Positions 46,348 through 57,372 are shown, counted from the first letter of the stretch. The stretch is DNA of 64,000 bases from Daphnia pulex (GCF_021134715.1 NC_060023.1:4464001-4528000), one strand, 5' to 3'. Notes: generated by a model not told the origin, from the letters alone. Translations and numbers: made by a program.

Positions 46348-47157
46348 TATAAAACGGATTTTCATCATTGAGATGTTTTTAAATGAAATAACTTGCGGTT
46401 TTCTGCATGCTTACCTGTTTATATGGAAACTTTTGTATCATTTATTTAAAGATTTACATCAAATATATAGTGACAAAACAATAATCACACAATAGAATTA
46501 TCACTGTATCAGTAGTAGATTTGCGCACAATATAGAAAGAACCTGCCAGGTACGATTATCTCAGCGAAAAATGTAAAACCCCGGTCGTGTGTACAATTGC
46601 AATTAATACTTAAGAGTCTCATGCTGTTCCGACTGAGCTAGCCAGGCTCATACAAATCAACGTTGTAATCCAATACTATCTAATATGTCATGGTAAAATG
46701 CACTTGGATTATCGCTCGCACTATGGTGATAACTACATCGGTGGTTATGAGGATTTACTGCTAAGATACACATAAGTGATATTCCTATATTTTATCTTTT
46801 TACTTTGTATGTAATGAGTGCTAGGATGATAGACTGCATAGTTGTAAAATTATCTCTAGTGATGTAACATTACCATTTTGCAGTAATCAAGTCAAAACTT
46901 CAGTGGTTATTGTTGCGTTAAAAAAGCGCCAGTTTTGACTGCTTTTCGTTGGGATGACACCAGACGGATAGCCAAACAAATACAACTTGGTAGTGGCACC
47001 CTTTTAAGTGTACAGACTAGCTAGTTAGCGTGTAAGATTCCTACCGCTCTTCTTCCATTGCACATTTTACATAGCAGTACACAAGTCCAGATATTGGCTA
47101 TTATCGAGAAAGTACAAAAGGAAATGAAATTCCATACTGGGATTAAAGTTGTAAAAT

Positions 47158-47230
47158 TGTTTCCACCCAGGATCGAACTGAGGACCTTCAGCGTGTAAAG
47201 CCGACGTGATAACTACTACACTATGGAAAC
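47158..47230 (-). tRNA. tRNA-Val(UAC), block 4 copy 1
   Basis: Conserved G18 in the D loop is A; otherwise standard. Confidence 0.78.
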
Positions 47231-47497
47231 GTCAATTTCATAAAGATGGCAAAAAATTTATTTCGCCAAGATCACCATAACATGTTTATGTCCCCCAAAT
47301 ATATAATAAGGATATAGCTGACTCGACCTAAAAGCCACAAGATGATAAAATAGGCATAAATTATCGACATTTCGTTTCGTGAAATATCAGAGAAAAGAAA
47401 TCTAATTTTTAAAAAATATCAATCGATATTTCAGAGTCAGAAACTCTTAATTAAAATGGAGGAATAATACAAATACGCGGTAAAATGTAAAAATATC

Positions 47498-47554
47498 GGG
47501 GGTATAGCTCGACTGCCGATCGAAATGTCCCCGGTTCAACCCCGGATGCCCCCT
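47498..47554 (+). pseudogene. tRNA-Cys type 1 with 15-nt internal deletion
   Basis: GGGGGTATAGCTC joins directly to GACTGC, removing the D loop and the 5' part of the anticodon arm. Confidence 0.85.
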
Positions 47555-47949
47555 ATTAAGTTGAATCTAATACAGGGAATGAACTATTATTGGGTTTATT
47601 CAGTTAAATTGTTTCATTGTTGTGTTTATTGAATTTGAAAATCAGCTCACTAAAAATATTTCTACGTATCAGCCTGACTTTTGAAAGTTTGAAAGAAATT
47701 CTCATCAGCTTATGGAAACTGATCTGCGTTAAAGCTGTTCAAGAAGTATTATTTAATAACACACAGTTTCTTCACTCAAATAACTGAAATATCTGACGTG
47801 GCCTCCTGTTCAATAGAAACTCAATTATTAACCAAATGATTCTTTGTTTGCGCATCCTGTGTGAAACAAAAATTAAAAGATAAGGTTTTTTCGCAAAATT
47901 AATACCTTATAATCCAGAATGTCGAAGGTAAACTCATACAAACATTTAT

Positions 47950-48021
47950 GGGGGTATAGCTCAGTGGTAGAGCATTCGACTGCAGATCGAAATATTCCCA
48001 GTTTAAACCTGGGTGCCCCCT
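47950..48021 (+). tRNA. tRNA-Cys(GCA) type 2, block 4 second copy, C56U
   Basis: Same sequence as 46276. Confidence 0.65.
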
Positions 48022-48830
48022 TATAAAACGGATTTTCATCATTGAGATGTTTTTAAATGAAATAACTTGCGGTTTTCTGCATGCTTACCTGTTTATATGG
48101 AAACTTTTGTATCATTTATTTAAAGATTTACATCAAATATATAGTGACAAAACAATAATCACACAATAGAATTATCACTGTATCAGTAGTAGATTTGCGC
48201 ACAATATAGAAAGAACCTGCCAGGTACGATTATCTCAGCGAAAAAGGTAAAACCCCGGTCGTGTGTACAATTGCAATTAATACTTAAGAGTCTCATGCTG
48301 TTCCGACTGAGCTAGCCAGGCTCATACAAATCAACGTTGTAATCCAATACTATCTAATATGTCATGGTAAAATGCACTTGGATTATCGCTCGCACTATGG
48401 TGATAACTACATCGGTGGTTATGAGGATTTACTGCTAAGATACACATAAGTGATATTCCTATATTTTATCTTTTTACTTTGTATGTAATGAGTGCTAGGA
48501 TGATAGACTGCATAGTTGTAAAATTATCTCTAGTGATGTAACATTACCATTTTGCAGTAATCAAGTCAAAACTTCAGTGGTTATTGTTGCGTTAAAAAAG
48601 CGCCAGTTTTGACTGCTTTTCGTTGGGATGACACCAGACGGATAGCCAAACAAATACAACTTGGTAGTGGCACCCTTTTAAGTGTACAGACTAGCTAGTT
48701 AGCGTGTAAGATTCCTACCGCTCTTCTTCCATTGCACATTTTACATAGCAGTACACAAGTCCAGATATTGGCTATTATCGAGAAAGTAAAATAGGAATAC
48801 AATTCCATACTCGGATTAAAGTTGTAGAAT

Positions 48831-48903
48831 TGATTCCACCCAGGATCGAACTGAGGACCTTCAGCGTGTAAAGCCGACGTGATAACCACTACACTATGGA
48901 AAC
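48831..48903 (-). tRNA. tRNA-Val(UAC), block 4 copy 2
   Basis: One acceptor mismatch near the 3' end (TGGAATC). Anticodon and T arms intact. Confidence 0.72.
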
Positions 48904-49170
48904 GTCAATTTTATAAAGATGGCAAAAAATTTATTTCGCCAAAATCACCATAACATGTTTATGTCCCCCAAATATATAATAAGGATATAGCTGACTTGAC
49001 CTGAAAGCCACACGATGATAAAATAGGCATCAATTACCGACATTTCGTTTCGTGAAATATCAGAGAAAAGAAATCTAATTTTTAAAAAATATCAATCGAT
49101 ATTTCAGAGTCAGAAACTCTTAATTAAAATGGAGGAATAATACAAATACGCGGTAAAATGTAAAAATATC

Positions 49171-49241
49171 GGGGGTGTAGCTCAGTGGAAGAGCATTCGT
49201 CTGCAGATCGAAATGTCCCTGGTACAACCCCGGATGCCCCT
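49171..49241 (+). pseudogene. Degraded tRNA-Cys at the block 4 edge
   Basis: 71 nt. The anticodon GCA is kept, but the T loop is TACAACC and one C is missing from the acceptor 3' strand. Confidence 0.6.
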
Positions 49242-49408
49242 ATTAAGTTGAACCTAATATTGGGAATGAACTATTATTGGGTTTATTCAGTTAAATTTTT
49301 TCTTTGATGTGTTTATTGAATTCGATAATCAGCTCACTAGAAATATTTCTACGTATCAGCCTGACTTTTGAAAGTTTGAAAGAAATTCTCATCAACTTAT
49401 GGAAACTG

Positions 49409-49725
49409 GGGCCATATTCTAGCCTTGACTTAAGCGCGGAATTTTTTCTTATCTTACTGTTTTGGCTTAAAAATCCAATTTATGCTTGGATTTTCCTAAA
49501 ACCGTATTTAAGCTTTTCTCAACTCACCTTTTTTTAAGATTTTTTTTTGAACTTGTCTTTTTAGTCTTAAGTTAGCTTTTTTTGTAAGCCAACTATTTCT
49601 TGGATCACAGAGATTATTTTCTTAAAATTCCGTTCTTAAGCTAATGCTTACAGCTATTGTTGTCCTAATTTTAGTATTTCCCGTGTCATTGTTTTCATTA
49701 TTAAGTGGTCTAGTGAGAATAGAAC
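49409..49725. other. AT-rich unique sequence, no gene seen
   Basis: T-rich sequence that interrupts the tRNA array. A short open frame covers the start but has no recognisable features. Confidence 0.5.
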
Positions 49726-49977
49726 ATGAATAACATCGATGAGTTAGAACTTTACCTTGATGTTTTTAACGAAGTCTTAAATAGTGACAATGACAGTGAT
49801 GCGAATGAGGATGAATTGTATGAAAAACGAATAGAAGTGAGAAGGAGAATGGTTCCGTTTTATCATCAACGTGCTGACATTTTTTATCTATTTGACGATA
49901 ATCAAATTTACAAAGTATTTAGATTCGATAAAGCTTCTATTTTCTATATCGAAGGTATTCTCTATTTCATATTATAA
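49726..49977 (+). CDS. HARBI1-like (PIF/Harbinger) first-exon fragment
   Basis: 83 codons: an acidic N terminus (DNDSDANEDEL), a basic ERR-like stretch, then FDDNQIYKVFRFDKASIFYIEG. This resembles the N-terminal part of HARBI1-type transposase-derived proteins (FDD..F...FR..K....L). Good donor-like GTATTC follows IEG. The DDE catalytic domain is not found downstream, so this is a stub. Family assignment is by pattern only. Confidence 0.4.
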   Translation: MNNIDELELYLDVFNEVLNSDNDSDANEDELYEKRIEVRRRMVPFYHQRADIFYLFDDNQIYKVFRFDKASIFYIEGILYFIL

Positions 49978-50088
49978 GTATGAAGGATTCGCAAAGCGAC
50001 AAAGAATAACACTTAATTTACGTATTAGACATGTTGTTGTGTATTAGATTAAATCTTTAGTCTTTCCATACATGATATCGAATTGATC

Positions 50089-50504
50089 TTATTTGGGTAT
50101 ATCATCGTCTCTCAGGGGGTCATCCCTTAGTCTACGTCCTAATATGACGGAATTAAGAACGTCCAACCTATCACGAAGAAGACGTATTGATGATGACATA
50201 TCAGATGTTTCGCATAGTTGACGTTTAGAACGATTAACTGTCTCACGTAAACTACAAGCAGGGGAATTTTCTTGCGGTTTGTTTGACAACAAACTAACAG
50301 TTGTGATGCCTAAAGACGTAGAAGGACGTTTAAGTAATGATGGTGAATGACTTTTAACGATAAGTTCCGCTGAAGACCGGGAACGACTGGATGCTAGATT
50401 GGCTTCGTAAACATCTTCTTCTTCTTGTTCATCTTCAAAGGATCTGTGATTGAACATTTTCATAGCCATTTGCAATTCGGGATCTTCACGATCTACAGTC
50501 GTGG
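50089..50504 (-). CDS. Terminal exon of an unidentified gene, facing the HARBI1-like exon
   Basis: Starts after a CTTTCAG acceptor in phase 1 and stays open for 137 codons to a stop. The peptide has an acidic EDEQEEEDVYE patch, a Ser-rich stretch and a C-terminal helix-like segment (SSIRLLRDRLDVLNSVILGR). Harbinger elements often have a second gene for a Myb/SANT DNA-binding protein in opposite orientation; this could be its C terminus. No upstream exons were identified. Confidence 0.4.
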
Positions 50505-50651
50505 CTGAAAGTTTGTATACCTTGTGCTCAAATATGCGCCTTTTTACTCTGTATTGGCGGGTAGTGTGAGCCTATTACAAGAGAAAGGGGTTGTTATTTG
50601 TGCGCATTTTTCCTTGTTAACCCAAACCCCTCTACCCCCCTATTTTCTTAA

Positions 50652-50908
50652 CTCTACCTTTTAACATCACTAACTATTTTACCGCGAAACGGGAGACGGT
50701 TAAGCAACCCTTTTACGGAACGCAAAATGAAATTTACGAACGCTTGATTAGCAAGAGTTCTAGAATTAAACGGTGGTGTGACAGAATAGTGGCAATTAAT
50801 AGAATTTGTCTATCAGCCTTATTCTCTATTCATTTTGCGTCAGGTAAAAGGGTTGCTTAACCGTCTCCCGTTTCGCGCTAAAATAGTTAGTGATGTTAAG
50901 AGGTAGAG
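50652..50908. mobile_element. 257-bp MITE with TIRs of about 85 bp
   Basis: The arms begin CTCTACC and end GGTAGAG, with the arms matching over about 85 bp, including GGGAGACGGTTAAGCAACCC. TTAA is present on both sides (50648-50651, 50909-50912), fitting a 4-bp target duplication. Little sequence lies between the arms, so a strong foldback is expected. Confidence 0.8.
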
Positions 50909-50996
50909 TTAAAAGAATAAACAGGATTATGAAAAAAATGCTACTAAGGAAAATGATGTAAGGTGAGAAAATTCAAGAATAATTCGAAGATGTACA

Positions 50997-51079
50997 GACG
51001 GAAAATTAAGTACTACGCTAAAAAATGTTTATTTTTTTAAGTAAAAAAAGACGGAAAATAAGTACTACGCTAAAAAAGG
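50997..51079. repeat. Short direct repeat, two copies 53 bp apart
   Basis: A 30-bp stretch containing AAGTACTACGCTAAAAAA occurs twice, separated by T/A-rich sequence. No gene was found in 50913-51600. Confidence 0.7.
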
Positions 51080-51623
51080 ATTTTTTATTTTATTTTTTTT
51101 TACTAAAAAGTGGAGAACAACTACGCAAATGATAAGGAATGTTTCAGTGTCACAACAAAAACATATTTATTATTAAAATAACAAGTGGAGAACATGAATC
51201 ACGATTGTTTTATGAAAGAAAACCTTTTAATGGTTATCATTTATGAATTACCGAGAATATGAGAAATTCGAAATAAATGGCATTGTAGTTGTAGATTTGT
51301 ATTATCGTATACGTTACAGTTTATGTGAGCTTCTAAGTTGAAGAATTTAAAATGGGAATTACTACATGGGAAAAATTTCTATCCAACTGTCCTCGCAAAG
51401 AGCAGCTATTGGCAAAGAGCCATTGCTGACAAGCTTGAGTCCATAAATCTTGATAAAATTATTGCGCAAAACTGGGTTGTCACCGTTGCAACTACGCAAA
51501 TGATTGACAATTTTTCGATGTCCAATCACCATAACCTATCAAGACAAAGAAAAATAAGATGAATTTAAAAGAGAAAATATTTATTGAAAATCTCCCAGAC
51601 AACATCCCTGGTTTTTAAGCGGT

Positions 51624-51679
51624 ATAAAAACCGTCCCTTCTGTACCGTACAAACAATCCGGAAAAAAGACGGTTTTTAT
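51624..51679. other. Inverted repeat ATAAAAACCGTC / GACGGTTTTTAT
   Basis: Perfect 12-bp arms around a 32-bp centre. May be part of an old MITE; no boundaries found. Confidence 0.6.
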
Positions 51680-51980
51680 CCGTCTTGAAATGAAATGAAA
51701 AAGAAAATTGAAACGCTTAAAAATTAAAGGGTTCCGTCTGACGCCCCTGTCGTGCCGGGAAAAAAAGTATGGAAAAAAACGGCTTTTGTCCTTCCAATTC
51801 GTGTGGTCCCAAATTGGTTTTTTATGGGCACAAATCGTTTGGCCCAAAGCAGTCTAAAACTGGTCTCGTTTTTGTGTTTTGTGTTTGTGAACAATGACAC
51901 AAAGACACGAAATCCGCGAAAACTCTAAGTCCAAATGCTATCTTAACAATCCTGTTTTCAAACTTCTATTCAATTATAAC

Positions 51981-52050
51981 AGGTTATGGGTGAGTGGGTA
52001 GAGTGTCGGACCAGTAATTCGAATGTGAGAAATTAATGCGTTTAAACCGC
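51981..52050 (+). pseudogene. tRNA-like relic (Thr-like)
   Basis: GAGTGGGTAGAGTGTCGGACCAGTAATTCGA has the layout of a D arm followed by an anticodon arm with AGT; the B box is degraded (GCGTTTAAACCGC). It may be the head of a tRNA-derived SINE. Confidence 0.4.
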
Positions 52051-52419
52051 AGAGCGAAGAAAACTATTATATTTGAAATTCGGCTTCAGAAATTACAATT
52101 TAAGTGATTTAACCATAAATTTATTTTTAAATAATAAAAAAAGAAATGTTAGCATGTTTTAGGCTAAATTTAAACAAAAATTTGATTAATTTTGTTTAAA
52201 GTTTAAAAAACCGGCTTTGGCCGTATTTAAGCCCCGAAATAACGGACATGTTTCCCAGTTTGGTCCTCTTAAAACCACCCAGAAAGACGCCTCCCGTACG
52301 AAACTTTTAGCTAATTCTGTACTAGAATTAGCTACGAAGTTAGGCGGTTTTAGCTAGAAATTTTCAGGTCAAAATTTTTAAATTCCATTTTGGGAATTTT
52401 AGAGTAGATTTAGCTATTA

Positions 52420-52762
52420 TCTATATATATATAATAAAAGAACAAGCTTTTTGGGGAGGAGCCTGTGTCTGTGTCAACACAGGCTCCTCCCCCAAAATGG
52501 AACATGCCCAAACATGCCCGACACCAGATGTCGTCGCCGTTATGACGCAATCTTTGATGACGCAACAACCAGCATCACCACCAGATGTCTATAGCATCGC
52601 CGTGATGATCTTCAAGTAAGGTAGTCACTGGGCAGATTTCCCACGATAAAATCTATTACGGGTAGATCGTGCTACAGGAAAGTGAATTGCAAAAGAGTCC
52701 GACTTTACGCTAGACAAAAGTTCCCCGGATTTGACCGGGGCTCAGGTTACTCGTTTTTCTAG
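52420..52762. mobile_element. Non-autonomous Helitron, 343 bp
   Basis: Starts TCTATATATATATAATAAAAG after an A. Ends CTAG, preceded at about 16 bp by the hairpin CCCCGG-ATTTGA-CCGGGG. TC start, 3' hairpin and CTRR end are Helitron hallmarks. The base after CTAG is C, not the expected T. An inner segment (caccagatgt...catcgccgtgatga) is shared with the HINE elements of block 3. Confidence 0.65.
52449..52497. other. Strong hairpin inside the Helitron
   Basis: GGGGAGGAGCCTGTGT and ACACAGGCTCCTCCCC face each other across an 8-nt loop. Confidence 0.75.
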
Positions 52763-53251
52763 CTATAAATCTTAGATTGAAGGCAACTTGAAATTTTCTC
52801 ACTGCCTTACCTAATGAAGAAAAAGATCTTTCCGCGCGCATTCCCATTGTTAGCAGGGTCACCCATCCATTTACTGATTTTGAGTTTTTTGCTGCTTCTA
52901 CTTACTTACTGCTGCTGGTTGTCCCGATCTGGTATCTTTTGATATATTATAGGGAAAAAAATATTTGATGCTGCTATAATTGTGTCGATAGGCCTAATTC
53001 TTCACATAGACTTCTAATTTCACTAATAAAAAACTTATATAAAAACAAACCATTTGTAATGTAAAAAAATATTTTCTAAATTTCGTCTTTTGCCCATACC
53101 TATTATACGTACCTACTATGCGTAGGTTTTTAGGTTGTAAATAAAAAAAAATCTGTAGGCCTAATTATTTTGTGTCTGTGCCTGACCACCCCACTTGCCG
53201 CATTTGTTTAACCTTTTTTTAATATCATGATTTATTTCGATCAAATTAAGT

Positions 53252-53577
53252 GAAACCCTAGATTAAAAATTCAATACTACAATTAGCTGAATTAGTTAGG
53301 AAATATGTTAAGGGGAAAAAATTCGAGCTGATTTAAAGGTTAATAATTTCAAGCCAGATCAGAAAACAACCTAGCTTGGAAAATAAAAGCTGAATATCTG
53401 CTAAAAAAAGTGGAGCGAAACCCTAGATTAAAATTTCCATAGTGGAATTAGCTTACAGTTAGGAAAAATATTAAGGGGGGAAATTCAAGCTGGTTTTCAG
53501 GTTAATTTTTTCAAGCAAGATAAGAAAACGCCCTAGCTTGAAAAAAAAAGCTGATATCTGCTTAAAAAAAGGGGAAT
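53252..53577. repeat. Two diverged 165-bp tandem copies
   Basis: GAAACCCTAGATTAAAA starts at 53252 and again at 53417, and the following sequence matches imperfectly. Confidence 0.65.
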
Positions 53578-53699
53578 TATTTTAAGATGAAAAATTTCGA
53601 GGTGATTGCAGCATTATAGCTGGTTTGATTTTTTAGTCTAGCGCCGGGTGAGCTGTTATTAGCTAACAGTCAAAATGTAAGCTAAAAGTTTCGTACGGG

Positions 53700-55528
53700 C
53701 TTTTAAATGGTACCATCGGTCCCGATCACTGGGACAAAAGACGTCTAAAAGACGGACTGTTGCTGTCTGTGCTGTAGGGTACTTCCAACTTTTCTTCTCC
53801 AAAGAGCACAGACAACTGCTCTATCAAAATGGATTCATCTTCGTGAACGGAAGACACGATGCCACACAAATCTTAAAATAAATATTTTTTCAATTAATGA
53901 AATTTAAATACGAATAAAAAAATTACCAACAATAACACCAATTTTAGCAGAAGAACACTTTAATGAAGTAATAGAACAAAATTCGTAACGGAAAACAGGG
54001 AAAATAAAAGGAAAAACTCCGTTTGTCACCTCAATCGGATCACACTGTTGATGAAAAAAGTTGATTTAAGGTCATATTGAGCAGAAAACATAAAAAAATT
54101 AACTTAGCCTACGTACTGCAGTATACTTGTGGAAGAGTAGCTGGAAATCAGATTTACAGCGGAATTGTTTTTTATCGTCTTCCCTATAGCCTAAAATTCC
54201 ATAACGCGATATACGATAACTCGTATTCACCTGGAATAACGCATAATGGAATAACGCACAAAAAAAATAAAAAAATAAAAACTATCTCGAGATCGAGTGA
54301 AAATTTGAAATATGTTCCACATACAGCAGAAGCAACGAATGTACCACCGTTGAACTCAACAAAAATGAATTTTTTTTACTTCTAACACATTAGGAATCAA
54401 AATTTGGGTGTAGAAGGACACCAAACGACCAACCAATTTAATACTAAGAAAATATTTATACAAGAAAAAAGTTAAAAGCAAATACCGATAAAAATAAGTT
54501 TGATATTTCCTTATTGTCTCCTATATCCACGACATCTAATTCAGTTGCCAACGAACGGGATAACAAACGTTCCACGAAATCAAGAACAATTTTCTTCTCC
54601 ATTATAGAAAAAGTGTGTGACGAATAGAAAAAAAATAAGGGACAAGTGATGCAACAGTACCCGTCAACAAAATGAAAAATATGGATCCGTGACTCAATAA
54701 TGAGTTCATTCTTAGAAACAAAGTTCTTGTTTGTCAGGGTAGAATCTCGAGGTAAGGGTGTCGAAATTAACCGAAAACAATTAGGTGGCACTCACTGGAA
54801 AAATCCATCAAGAGAAAATTTATAGTGAATCGGTCAGATTTCTAGCGATTGATTTTTGCAGATTTTTCAAACGGCTAAAAATTTTTTGTGTTGCCCTGTT
54901 TCTCTTTAACTCATAATTACATTGATTCCAGTAAAGTATTCATGGGAATTCTACTCCTTATTTGTGTTGCCATGTTTCTCTTTAACTCATAACTAACAGT
55001 TATTCTTGTTAGTGATCACAACAATTAACATTCAAATTTTCTTATCGTGATATCCTTCGCTGCTGTTTGGCTTGATTCAATTGAAGACACATTGCTGAAA
55101 TTAAAGGATTGTCAATTTCTCTAGGTTTAATTTATTAAAATAATAAGATACATGGCTTTACTTGTGTACCTTTATTATTTTACAAATTTATAATTCATAG
55201 CGTATATTAAGTAGCCTACACCAAAATAAGTTGTATACGAATTCCTTAATTTTCGTTTTAGAATAACGTCATTCCATTTAAAAAGACTAATTAAAAAGAA
55301 TGCAAAATTTCATTCAATGTATTTTTTGAAAAAGTTTCTTTTCTTAATTGTTCACATGACAAAATTACATTTTAAAACAGGTGCGAGTTTATACGAAATC
55401 ACCATAACTTCAAACTAACATTTTTAAACAGGTTCGAGTTTCTAAAAAAAAACATAACTTCTTTGCCTGTAAATGACGAAGCAATTAAGTGTCAATGTAC
55501 GGATTCTTGTTTGGCGGTGCCTCACACA
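53700..55528. other. Intergenic sequence, no firm gene
   Basis: Several open frames of about 100 codons occur by chance in AT-rich sequence (54077-54385 +, 54456-54791 -). The latter contains MEKKIVLDFVERLLSRSLATE, which could be a real N terminus, but no support is seen. A short duplication (tgttgcc.tgtttctctttaactcata) lies at 54890-54990. Confidence 0.4.
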
Positions 55529-56357
55529 TCATTTTCTACAAGTTATGCAAACATAATGTTGTGATGCTGGTTCTCTTGATACTTTCTCGTACGACATGTG
55601 AAACCATTCCAGGCAAGAATCACAGAAAATAGCCGAAACATTTTTTAGAATATTCGCATTGCATTCCTTACACGGAAATATTTTTGACTTCTTCGATTTT
55701 TCTTCACATCAACTAAAATAAAATGTCAGTATGATGATAAAATACAAATAAAATGAAATAAAAACTTACTCGTTTGAAGGACAGCAGCCCAATCATCAGG
55801 GGTAAACAATGATTGAAAACATTCAAGTTCCTTTTCAACAACGTCTTCCGTAACTGCATTGCTAACATCGGCTTGGATTACGTTAATTCTTCCTCTACAA
55901 TTTTCTTTTCGAAATCAATTATAAAAGGTGCCTTTTGAGATCCAATTATCCATGACAGGAACACTAATGGAAAAAGAAATAATAATTACTGATAACAAAA
56001 ATTGTTGAAAATTTTGGTTCTTACTCTTTTGTTTCTCGATAAGTGATTTCTTTGAGACAATTTTTGGGGATTTATTGTACTCCAAAAAGTATCCCTTTCC
56101 ATTTTTCCTAGGGTGACCAGCGTAGCGCTTTTGGTAAGGTAAAGCTAATTGTTTTAATGGATTTGAAAGAGAACCCTTTTTAATAGGGGGAGACAAAGCA
56201 GTCGAAGTTGACGGAATATCGCCGCTGGCTGCAGAACTTGGCTGCACGTCAACATCAATCGTGTTTATCTTCAGTTTTAGAATTGAAGTCGGATTGACGG
56301 AACTATTTTAACTGGCAGAAGTATCAAGGTTTTTTTTTTCATGACCATTCTTTACAT
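55529..56357 (-). pseudogene. Disrupted multi-exon gene ending in a PHD-like finger
   Basis: Three exons on -: 56357-56025, 55963-55770 and 55701-55529, with GT donors, AG acceptors and phase-1 junctions. The first is rich in Ser, Pro and Lys (SPPIKKGSLSNPLKQLALPYQKR). The middle carries VTEDVVEKELECFQSLFTPDDW. The last encodes FPCKECNANIL...FCDSCLEWFHMSY...YVCITCRK, a PHD-like zinc finger with one cysteine replaced by Tyr. There is one in-frame stop in the first exon and a one-base frame change in the middle exon, so it is probably not functional; sequencing error is possible. Upstream exons are not identified and the gene is not recognised. Confidence 0.5.
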
Positions 56358-56996
56358 CTGTAGAAAACAAAAATACTGCGATTAAAAGAAAATTGGTCTT
56401 ATATGATTCTAAAACTAGGTAGACTACGTTTCAAAAACAAATGATAAAAACAAATGAATTGGTATTTGCCTTATAAAAAAAAGTTGGAAATTACCAAAAA
56501 CAACCACTTCACCATTTATCGCTCCAGAAATCATAATCTTCATGAGATTCATTTGGCCCTCAAATGTGGGAAGTGGCAAATGTGGGAGAAACTTCATCTT
56601 AAGATACACATAAGTGATATTCCTATATTTTATCTTTTTACATTTAATTCTAATGAGTACTAGGATGATAGACTGCATAGTTGTAAAATTATCTCTAGTG
56701 ATGTAACATTACCATTTTGCAGTAATCAATTCAAAACTTCAGCGGTTATTGTTGCGTTAAAAAAGCGCCAGTTTTGACTGCTTTTCGTTGGGATAACACC
56801 AGACGGATAGCCAAACAAATACAACTTGGTAGTGGCACCCATTTAAGTGTACAGACTAGCTAGTTAGCGTGTAAGATTCCTACCACTCTTCTTCCATTAC
56901 ACATTTTACATAGCAGTACACAAGTCCAGATATTGGCTATTATCGAAATATTACAATAGAAAATGCAATTCCATACTCGAATTAAAGTTGCAAAAT

Positions 56997-57069
56997 TGTT
57001 TCCACACATGATCGAACTGAGGACCTTCAGCGTGTAAAGCCGACGTGATAACCACTACACTATGGAAAC
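56997..57069 (-). tRNA. tRNA-Val(UAC) in the detached unit
   Basis: Two changes in the T stem (ATCATGTGTGG), which weaken it; acceptor and anticodon arms intact. Confidence 0.6.
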
Positions 57070-57372
57070 GTTAACATTAGATAGATGGCAACAAATTCAT
57101 TTCGCCAAAATCAACATAACATGTTTATGTCCCCCCAACGATATAATCAGGATATAGCTGACCAAATGAAAGCCACATGATGAAAAATAGGCATCAATTA
57201 TCGACATTTCTCTTGGAGAAATATCAGAGAAACGAAATCCAATTTTTAAAAAATGTCAATCGATATTTCAGAGTCAGTTACTCTTAATTAAAATGGAGAA
57301 ATTAAAACAAGTCAGTTATTCTTAATAAAAATGGAGGGCTAATAGAAATACGGGGTAAAATGCAAATATATG

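Larger units (their letters stand above)
45731..49408 (+). repeat. Block 4: decayed tRNA-Cys/Cys/Val array
   Basis: Two units plus the start of a third, of block 2 type. The units share the unit-K markers (C56U in Cys type 2, agtagtag spacer variant). The third unit stops abruptly at 49408, where unrelated sequence begins. Confidence 0.93.
52293..53699. mobile_element. 1.4-kb TIR element, non-autonomous
   Basis: The ends are CCCGTACGAAACTTTTAGCT and its reverse complement. The interior is AT-rich with no transposase. It contains the Helitron-like insertion at 52420-52762 and a diverged 165-bp tandem duplication. No clear target duplication, so superfamily is open. Confidence 0.6.

Noticed and set aside
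51338-51562. 74-codon frame on the plus strand
   Set aside because: No domain, no splice context and AT-rich composition; probably chance.
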